10,312 nt of DNA from Muribaculaceae bacterium (GTDB lineage Bacteria > Bacteroidota > Bacteroidia > Bacteroidales > Muribaculaceae). Positions 6,296 through 10,312 of the stretch are shown one piece after another. The DNA lies in NCBI GenBank assembly GCA_009775375.1, contig VSPO01000207.1, forward strand, positions 1 through 10,312, given 5' to 3'. Position numbers and translations under genes: made by a program. Numbering within the stretch: position 1 is the stretch's first letter; every line of letters begins with the position of its first letter. The notes beneath the pieces were generated by a model. The model was given only the letters and a program-made list of their open reading frames with translations. It was not told the DNA's origin and ran no database searches.

Positions 6296-6552
6296 CAGCG
6301 ATTGCAACCGAAGTCGGAAAGGTCTTCTATGAAATAGACACACTTGCCGTTGGCATTGACTGTGGATGATTGAAAGATTACATTTCCGGGGTCGGAACTT
6401 GAATAGAGTATCATTCTCCGATGGAAAGCCTGCGTGTCCTTGAATCTTTTGCACCTCTCAGCCTTCGGGCAGAGATAGCCGGAACAAAGAAGCGTGGGCT
6501 TTCTATTGCGTGGCTTCAACTCCGCCGGAGTGGATTTATTCAGCCGGGCCAT
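6295..6552 (-). CDS. Small cysteine-containing phage protein, unknown function
   Basis: The protein has 85 residues with cysteines at 23, 28, 34, 71 and 83. The cluster C-x4-C-x5-C (LLCSGYLCPKAERC) sits in a basic N-terminal half and could bind a metal or iron-sulfur centre together with H44 or a distal Cys. I do not recognise the family. The start overlaps the end of the preceding gene by 17 nt, and it is the last gene of the early run. The plus-strand terminator hairpin and tail begin at its stop. Confidence 0.75.
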   Translation of the reverse strand: MARLNKSTPAELKPRNRKPTLLCSGYLCPKAERCKRFKDTQAFHRRMILYSSSDPGNVIFQSSTVNANGKCVYFIEDLSDFGCNR

Positions 6553-6799
6553 CGTTCTTGCTTTCGAGGTATGTTCTCATTGCGCCTCGTGCCTCTCCGA
6601 GCATTGATGTGATCTCGGTGGCGGAAGCTAACTCCGACACCTGTTTGTATGGAACACCCTGGCACATCAGATAGAGGGAGCCGTTCAGCTCCTTCACCTG
6701 AAAGGAGTCCTGAATCTCTTTGAGCTTGTTGCTCCATTCGTTCTGTCTGCGGCGGATGCGCCAGTTTTTGAGGATGGTTACTAAATCTTTCATTTGCAT
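6536..6799 (-). CDS. Small helical phage protein, unknown function
   Basis: The protein has 87 residues from the ATG at 6799, or 85 from the second ATG at 6793 (MQMKDLV). A basic helix TILKNWRIRRRQNEWSNKLK (about 8-27) suggests nucleic acid binding or a coiled contact, followed by a short beta part (ELNGSLYLMCQGVPYK) and a C-terminal helix. No family is recognised. It starts 6 nt after the stop of the preceding gene. Its first codons are built from the same DNA as leader cassette A, so here the ATG-CAA-ATG stretch is coding rather than a mini-ORF. Confidence 0.72.
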   Translation of the reverse strand: MQMKDLVTILKNWRIRRRQNEWSNKLKEIQDSFQVKELNGSLYLMCQGVPYKQVSELASATEITSMLGEARGAMRTYLESKNDGPAE

Positions 6800-6802
6800 A
6801 TA
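6776..6802 (-). repeat. Element B, leader-cassette homologue spanning a start codon
   Basis: Compared with 6229-6254 of cassette A, this stretch differs by one substitution and one inserted base. It covers both candidate ATGs of the 87-residue gene and its codons up to about the eighth. It lacks the CCTAAAG end and the mini-ORF stop. Confidence 0.6.
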
Positions 6803-6805
6803 TCT

Positions 6806-7030
6806 TTAGAATAGAATTTCGTTTACAGCGACAAAGTGTATCTCCTTGTGCTGTTTGACTGTGCCGAGGTAACGGGACGGAAATGCCGATGAGTCCGAAT
6901 GGTGCCACAACTCTCCGCCTTTATCGGCGACACCTGTTTCGTAGACTACCCGACCATGTTTAGTTGTGATGCGGAGAACCTTGATTTCGTCATCCGAGTA
7001 ATCGGCTTCTGTAAGTTTCTTCCAGTTCAT
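6806..7030 (-). CDS. Small phage protein, unknown function
   Basis: The protein has 74 residues from the ATG at 7030 (MNWKKLTEADYSDDE). The frame is open upstream to 7096, but that would run deep into the membrane-protein gene, while the start at 7030 lies 4 nt after its stop. Residues 15-35 (EIKVLRITTKHGRVVYETGVA) look like beta strands and the middle (GELWHHSDSSAF) is His/Ser-rich. The whole may be a small beta barrel. No family is recognised. Confidence 0.72.
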   Translation of the reverse strand: MNWKKLTEADYSDDEIKVLRITTKHGRVVYETGVADKGGELWHHSDSSAFPSRYLGTVKQHKEIHFVAVNEILF

Positions 7031-7034
7031 AGCG

Positions 7035-7223
7035 TCAGCGTAGGGTTTTGGCGAGATACCAGTTCTTGTAATTTCCCCAGCATTCGATAATGGCACTGGA
7101 GATGATTTGCACCAACATGGCGGGGATGAGGATGGGCGACATGACCGCCAACTGGAGGTAGTAGAACGCGACAGCTACCTTGCTCCGCGATACGATGTTG
7201 AGCCGGATTTTCTTTTTCTTCAT
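7035..7223 (-). CDS. Small membrane protein with one transmembrane segment
   Basis: The protein has 62 residues. A basic N-terminus (MKKKKIRLNIVSRSK) is followed by a long hydrophobic stretch from about 17 to 47 (AFYYLQLAVMSPILIPAM then LVQIISSAII), then a short tail with W49, W55 and K/R. The positive-inside rule puts the N-terminus in the cytoplasm. The central prolines might allow a re-entrant hairpin. Its role is unknown; small phage membrane proteins may act in exclusion or lysis control, but nothing here points to one. It is preceded by leader cassette C. Confidence 0.75.
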   Translation of the reverse strand: MKKKKIRLNIVSRSKVAVAFYYLQLAVMSPILIPAMLVQIISSAIIECWGNYKNWYLAKTLR

Positions 7224-7251
7224 GACTTTCTTTAGGTTACTTTATTTGCAA
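7224..7251 (-). promoter_or_regulatory. Leader cassette C before the membrane-protein gene
   Basis: The minus strand reads TTGCAAATAAAG then TAACCTAAAGAAAGTC and ATG. It matches cassette A in two blocks (7230-7239 and 7240-7250, 21 of 21 positions) if 6 nt of A are skipped. A mini-ORF TTG-CAA-ATA-AAG-TAA (7237-7251) would need a TTG start and ends 13 nt before the gene. CCTAAAG lies 6 nt before the ATG. Confidence 0.6.
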
Positions 7252-7268
7252 CAAATTGGTGTGATGGG

Positions 7269-7616
7269 TTAGGCTTCTCCCCTTAGACAATTTACGACGT
7301 GTTGGGCGAACTCGTCTTGTATCTTCCGGGCTTCTTCTACCGAGAAATTCAGACACCCGGCCCCGGTTAGGTAGCCCCAGCCTCTAACGACAAGTATCAA
7401 ATCTCCGTCGAGGTAGATGTTGCCGTCTTTGGCGCTGACTCCGGGATTTCCTTTCGTCGGCTTCGTGTGGTTGAGGATTTCACATATCCGATTGAGCATT
7501 TCTTCCGGATAGTTCTCACAGCCACCAACCATCAGACACATCTGATTAGTGCTGTCGTAGATGTAGCTGCCGTCCGAGGTGTACGGACCTTTGAATATTT
7601 CGGTTGCCTTTTCCAT
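7269..7616 (-). CDS. Hypothetical Bacteroidales phage protein
   Basis: This 115-residue soluble protein contains GPYTSDGSYIYDSTNQM (10-26), NYPEEMLNRICEILN (35-49) and DGNIYLDGDLILVVRGWGYL (64-83), then FSVEEARKIQDEFAQHVVNCL (91-111). The style, a beta sheet followed by a C-terminal helix, is one I have seen in small early proteins of Bacteroidales phages, none with an assigned role that I know. It starts 3 nt after the stop of the preceding gene. Downstream, 45 nt with cassette C separate it from the membrane-protein gene. Confidence 0.78.
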   Translation of the reverse strand: MEKATEIFKGPYTSDGSYIYDSTNQMCLMVGGCENYPEEMLNRICEILNHTKPTKGNPGVSAKDGNIYLDGDLILVVRGWGYLTGAGCLNFSVEEARKIQDEFAQHVVNCLRGEA

Positions 7617-7619
7617 TGT

Positions 7620-7925
7620 CTATTTGTCTTGTGGAGATGCTATCTCCGATAAGAAACCGTCCGCCCGACCAAAATCTTCAAGAACCTGGGCGAAGGTCGA
7701 GGGCTTTCCGTTGATGTAATACTGAACTTTCAGACCTTTCTGCTTGCGGCCGTATAGCTCAAACATCTTTACTCCATCTACTGAATTGCAGTTGTACTGA
7801 AACTCATCGTCCCGGCTTTCGGCTATCCTGTCTATCACTCTCTTGATCTGAACGACCATCGAATAGGGATGAGAGGGAGTGCAGAACGGAATGTCCGTCC
7901 CCGTGAGGACCTTCACCTTTTTCAT
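7620..7925 (-). CDS. Hypothetical phage protein, first gene of the early run
   Basis: This 101-residue protein has a helical part VVQIKRVIDRIAESRDDEF (24-42), then beta strands (VKMFELYGR, LKVQYYING) and a C-terminal helix TFAQVLEDFG. No family is recognised. It is the first gene after the promoter at 7963-7994, with a leader of roughly 30 nt that contains an inverted repeat. The start at 7925 (MKKVKVLTG) lies in an AAG-rich context typical for this phage. Confidence 0.75.
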   Translation of the reverse strand: MKKVKVLTGTDIPFCTPSHPYSMVVQIKRVIDRIAESRDDEFQYNCNSVDGVKMFELYGRKQKGLKVQYYINGKPSTFAQVLEDFGRADGFLSEIASPQDK

Positions 7926-7935
7926 CTTGTCAATG

Positions 7936-7949
7936 AGGTCGGATGACCT
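7936..7949. repeat. Inverted repeat in the transcribed leader, possible operator
   Basis: AGGTC-GGAT-GACCT is a perfect 5-bp inverted repeat with a 4 nt loop, placed just after the predicted transcription start (about 7957) and 10 nt before the ATG at 7925. It could be a repressor site or an RNA hairpin. In the plus direction it is followed by five T (7951-7955), a weak terminator at best. Confidence 0.4.
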
Positions 7950-7962
7950 GTTTTTCTAAGTC

Positions 7963-7994
7963 CAAAATTACAAAAACTAACGCAGACTGCCAAA
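7963..7994 (-). promoter_or_regulatory. Bacteroidota-type promoter of the early gene run
   Basis: On the minus strand a perfect TTTG (7991-7994), a 20 nt spacer and a perfect TAATTTTG (7963-7970) lie between pcfJ and the next gene. Start is expected near 7957. It would serve the six genes from 7925 to 6295. The 104 nt gap 7926-8029 holds this promoter and the inverted repeat; I see no terminator for pcfJ. Confidence 0.7.
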
Positions 7995-8029
7995 TATTTC
8001 AGACACATAATAACCTAAATGTAAATAAC

Positions 8030-9343
8030 TTATGCTACTTTTCTGATAAGGTGCATATTGTCTTCCATCAGCTTCAAAATGCGGTCGTGATATGCCGAGT
8101 TCTTGTTGCAGACACCTCGGCTCTGGACCACCTGAAACGTGTCAAGATTGACCTCTATCGTTTCGACGCGGTTCCCGTCCTTGTCCTTTGCCGAAAGGAT
8201 GAGGGACTTCGCCTTACTGAAATACTTACAGGCAAATACGCAGTGGTGCATTTCCTCTCCTTCGATTGCCATTTCTTCTACGGACTGAACGACACTGATC
8301 ACTATTTTATCATCCCCGAAGACGATACCGAAGAAGCCGGACTTTGCTTTCTTATACATCTTCTCATACTTGCGGGCTTCCTTGATGTCTTGCTCCCTTT
8401 TGACTCTTGCGTCCTCCCTGTTCTTACGAATGAGCAGCCTATCATGGGCTTCGTGCAGATTCAGCGGACAAACGTAGTGGGGATTGTGGAGGTCTAAGCC
8501 GAAATGCTCCAGCAGGTCTAGGTAGTCGAGCCACATGGTAGCATCCTCAACAATGTAACGATGCCGACAGGCAATGCGGATGGCTTCGGGATGTTTGAGG
8601 CTTTCGATATGATGGTTGCCGAGACGTATCTTTTGCGTGAGCAGTTCTTTCTGATTATGCTTGATAAGCAATTCAGTCTGTCTGTCAGCGAGAGCCGATG
8701 CAATTAGCTTGTTGGCGGGCAGTCCATCGAAATCTTTCATAGACTTGATGCCGTTGCGCCGGACCTCCTTCAACAATCCGACATGGGGATAGACTACCGT
8801 ATTGGTGATGTCGTAGCGTGAGCCATACCAATAATAGCCACGGCGAACCTTGATTGACAAATCGCTGTTCCAGTTCCAGTAGTCATAGTAACCTGTGAAC
8901 GGAATGGTGGAGCGAGCCATTATCGTTTCCTTGCCGTTGGTGTCTATCCAGTTCTGAACTACCTCGCAGTATTCATACTCCGGCTCCAGTCCTTTGTGGA
9001 TTCTCTTGGTGCAGAAGAAATGCCGGACAACCTGAAAACCTCCTATGGTGCAGAGCGTCGTGAAATATGCCCGGAACGTGTACTTTCTCTCAGAACGGCT
9101 TTCTATCTCCAGTCGCTTGCCACAGTGGGGACATACGATATACTTGGCTTTGGACTTGGGGTCGAACTGCAATGCCTGTCCGCAGTGGGTACACCAACCT
9201 TTCTTCTTGTTGCGATATGCCAGGAGGGGGAATATGTGGCTCTTGGCATATTCCATCTGCTTATTCGTGGGAGCAGGGAGCCTATGGGAAAGCTCCACTA
9301 TCTTCTCCTGATACTTATTCCTCGCCTTCATCGCCGAAATCAA
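8030..9343 (-). CDS. pcfJ: PcfJ-like protein with N-terminal zinc ribbon
   Basis: The protein has 437 residues from the ATG at 9343; a second ATG at 9331 is also possible. A zinc ribbon is formed by C51-x2-C54 and C71-x2-C74 (CTHCG, CPHCG). The C-terminal part carries the signature of the PcfJ family: a helix VEEMAIEGEEMHHC (355-368), then SLILSAKDKDGNRVETIEV (381-399) and a QSRG motif. PcfJ was named in the conjugative plasmid pCF10, and homologues are common in phages and integrative elements; the biochemical function is not established to my knowledge. The start overlaps pcfK by 29 nt (17 with the second ATG), so the pair is coupled. A nucleic-acid role is likely from the ribbon but inferred. 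Confidence 0.88.
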   Translation of the reverse strand: MISAMKARNKYQEKIVELSHRLPAPTNKQMEYAKSHIFPLLAYRNKKKGWCTHCGQALQFDPKSKAKYIVCPHCGKRLEIESRSERKYTFRAYFTTLCTIGGFQVVRHFFCTKRIHKGLEPEYEYCEVVQNWIDTNGKETIMARSTIPFTGYYDYWNWNSDLSIKVRRGYYWYGSRYDITNTVVYPHVGLLKEVRRNGIKSMKDFDGLPANKLIASALADRQTELLIKHNQKELLTQKIRLGNHHIESLKHPEAIRIACRHRYIVEDATMWLDYLDLLEHFGLDLHNPHYVCPLNLHEAHDRLLIRKNREDARVKREQDIKEARKYEKMYKKAKSGFFGIVFGDDKIVISVVQSVEEMAIEGEEMHHCVFACKYFSKAKSLILSAKDKDGNRVETIEVNLDTFQVVQSRGVCNKNSAYHDRILKLMEDNMHLIRKVA

Positions 9344-9785
9344 ATAAGGACGGACTCTCGAATGCAGGCTCCGGCTTCGGTTTTGCCGGCGCTTTCTTCT
9401 TCTCCTTTTCTTCGGGTTCTTTCTTCTGCGAGCGGAGCTTGGCGACCTCCTCTTTTTGGAACTGGTCGTATGCTTCCTTGCGAGCCTGTTCCTTTTCTTC
9501 TTCGGTAAGCTCGACAGTGTGGTTCACTACCACCTTGCAGTTGACGGTTTTGATTTCGCCGAGGTTGTCTTCGTCGTAGTAGTGGACCGCCAGTCCGAAT
9601 ACCTCATCATCAGCAAGTCCGTTGACGTGCATCTTCTGAACTTCCTGAACGATGTAGTTGCAGCACTCGTCTATGCTCTTGCCTGCCTTTTGGTATGAGG
9701 TGGCGAACAGGGGGTCTGACTGCGCCCTCTGGTCGAGGTACGCCTTGATTGTGTCCTTGAAGGACTGCGATACTTTATTGCTCAT
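9315..9785 (-). CDS. pcfK: PcfK-like protein
   Basis: The protein has 156 residues. The N-terminal domain (MSNKVSQSFKDTIKAYLDQR, SIDECCNYIVQEV, LADDEVFGLAVHYYDED; about 1-75) matches the PcfK-like family as I know it from plasmids and Bacteroidales phages. Residues 95-140 form a highly charged, Lys/Glu-rich helical linker with a Pro/Lys tail, and the protein ends in an acidic segment with SLFDF (146-150). Position directly before pcfJ confirms the assignment. Leader cassette D with mini-ORF MQIKKT lies 12 nt before the start. Function is unknown; the family name does not prove a part in conjugation. Confidence 0.88.
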   Translation of the reverse strand: MSNKVSQSFKDTIKAYLDQRAQSDPLFATSYQKAGKSIDECCNYIVQEVQKMHVNGLADDEVFGLAVHYYDEDNLGEIKTVNCKVVVNHTVELTEEEKEQARKEAYDQFQKEEVAKLRSQKKEPEEKEKKKAPAKPKPEPAFESPSLFDFGDEGEE

Positions 9786-9829
9786 CTTCTTTTTCTTTTA
9801 GGTTTTCTTTATTTGCATATAAGCAGATC
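9786..9829 (-). promoter_or_regulatory. Leader cassette D before pcfK with mini-ORF MQIKKT
   Basis: The cassette shares 24 identical nt with cassette A (9806-9829 against 6239-6262) and also the TTTAGGTT block (9797-9804). On the minus strand a mini-ORF ATG-CAA-ATA-AAG-AAA-ACC-TAA (9798-9818) ends 12 nt before the pcfK ATG. CCTAAAAG lies 6 nt before the ATG. It is therefore a predicted target of the plus-strand RNA. Confidence 0.65.
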
Positions 9830-9836
9830 AACTGCT
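9822..9836 (-). other. Short hairpin holding the stop codon of the preceding gene
   Basis: AGCAG-TTGAT-CTGCT is a perfect 5-bp stem; the TGA stop of the 97-residue gene (9828-9830) lies in its loop. A hairpin ending in CTGCT is also found at the same place relative to cassette A. No T-run follows, so it is not a terminator. Confidence 0.45.
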
Positions 9837-10121
9837 GAAACCGCAGAGAACTATGTCATCTGCTTCGTTGTCTTCTATGACGTGAAACTGGGGATTGATG
9901 TGAAACCGTTCCTGGTCTTTCAAGGGCGACACCATATCGAGGTCGCTGTCATCGTCCCCGTGGCCGGAGCGTTCCTGCTTCCAGTATTCTTTATCTCCAT
10001 CTCCTATCTCGGCGACTATGGCGTTGGCGAGGCTTTCGGAAATGGACCTTGTTACTACGACATCAACTTCTTCGTGAGTGATGCGGTCGAGAACCCGGAC
10101 TTTCAGTCTAATCTTCTTCAT
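9828..10121 (-). CDS. Small acidic phage protein, unknown function
   Basis: The protein has 97 residues. The N-terminal 45 form a basic strand-helix pattern (KKIRLKVRVLDRITHEEVDV, then a helix SESLANAIVAEIG). The C-terminal half is strongly acidic (GHGDDDSDLD, VIEDNEADDIV) and may be disordered. An acidic tail of this kind could mimic DNA or bind a basic partner, but this is only a possibility. It starts 5 nt after the stop of the preceding gene. No family is recognised. Confidence 0.7.
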   Translation of the reverse strand: MKKIRLKVRVLDRITHEEVDVVVTRSISESLANAIVAEIGDGDKEYWKQERSGHGDDDSDLDMVSPLKDQERFHINPQFHVIEDNEADDIVLCGFSS

Positions 10122-10126
10122 GGTTT

Positions 10127-10288
10127 TTACTTGCTTCCGTTGTTCATCATTTCAGCGAACTTGTCTGCGAGAGCTACGGTGGTGAAGGCAGCTATGCACT
10201 TATCGCACATATCTTTTTCAGCCTGACGCTGATTTGTGCTGATTACTGATTCGTAGCTACCGTTAATGAGGAATACAAATGCTTTCAT
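10127..10288 (-). CDS. Very small phage protein, unknown function
   Basis: A 53-residue frame reads MKAFVFLINGSYESVISTNQ onward and ends ADKFAEMMNNGSK with TAA. It has a strand-helix-helix look and a single C-x2-C (C28, C31). The start is supported by CTAAAGTCAAAGAAG-ATG, the same leader end as in the other early genes, and by the 5 nt spacing to the next gene. It is short, so coding status is less certain than for its neighbours. Confidence 0.6.
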   Translation of the reverse strand: MKAFVFLINGSYESVISTNQRQAEKDMCDKCIAAFTTVALADKFAEMMNNGSK

Positions 10289-10312
10289 CTTCTTTGACTT
10301 TAGAGGGGTTGT
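10289..10312 (-). promoter_or_regulatory. Part of a further leader cassette (E), cut by the window edge
   Basis: The minus strand reads AACCCCTCTAAAG-TCAAAGAAG before the ATG at 10288, nearly the same end as cassette A (CTAAAGTCGAAG). The upstream part that would hold the GCAAATAAAG block lies beyond the window. Confidence 0.4.

Noticed and set aside
6209..6331. GTG-started frame within the predicted plus-strand RNA
   Set aside because: It runs through the terminator hairpin and into an antisense gene, has no ATG, and shows no protein-like character.
8009..8019. AATAACCTAAA on the plus strand, identical to part of cassette A
   Set aside because: It lies in the gap after pcfJ in the opposite orientation to the genes, lacks the GCAAATAAAG block and a following gene, and an 11 nt AT-rich match can occur by chance.
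8996..9579. Several plus-strand frames of 88-170 codons
   Set aside because: They are antisense to pcfJ and pcfK, are very rich in Ser, Cys, Leu and Phe, and overlap one another in different frames, as expected for shadows of real genes.
9813..10226. Plus-strand frame of 137 codons beginning MHISRST
   Set aside because: It begins inside leader cassette D and is antisense to two minus-strand genes; its first residues only reflect the repeated cassette DNA.

Overview
The window looks like part of a (pro)phage of a Bacteroidota host, most likely a gut Bacteroidales. Three lines of evidence support the host assignment. Three promoters match the Bacteroidota form (TTTG, 19-20 nt, TAnnTTTG). Translation starts lack Shine-Dalgarno sequences and are AT-rich instead. 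The encoded proteins (PcfK/PcfJ pair, terminase of the APRYSKSE type, Bacteroidales-style tail proteins) fit phages of that phylum. Every convincing protein gene is on the minus strand, so transcription runs from right to left. No integrase, tRNA, rRNA, IS element or CRISPR array is visible.

In transcription order, the right part (10312 to 8030) holds two small unknown genes, then a PcfK-like protein and a PcfJ-like zinc-ribbon protein whose genes overlap. A consensus promoter at 7963-7994 then starts a run of six small, closely packed early-type genes (7925 to 6295): two unknown soluble proteins, a one-helix membrane protein, two more unknowns and a cysteine-containing small protein.

A gene-poor spacer of about 300 bases (5989-6294) follows and is the most interesting part. 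It holds the leftward promoter of the packaging operon (6006-6037), three short direct repeats (6082-6131), and an outward, plus-strand promoter (6138-6168). About 120 nt further on lies a good intrinsic terminator on the plus strand (6254-6295). No ATG-initiated plus-strand ORF lies between them, so a small RNA of about 120 nt is predicted.

That RNA would be antisense to a leader cassette that recurs in near-identical form before pcfK (9786-9829), before the membrane-protein gene (7224-7251), and across the start codon of another early gene (6776-6802). A trans-acting antisense RNA that shuts off several early genes at once is therefore a concrete hypothesis. The leaders also carry tiny ORFs (MQIK-type peptides) ending 12-16 nt before the gene start.

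The left part is the packaging and virion operon: a regulator made of two tandem HTH domains, terminase small subunit, terminase large subunit, then five genes of tail or connector type. The last of these runs off the left edge. Portal, capsid, protease and tape measure genes are not found after the terminase, where they are often expected, so they must lie elsewhere.
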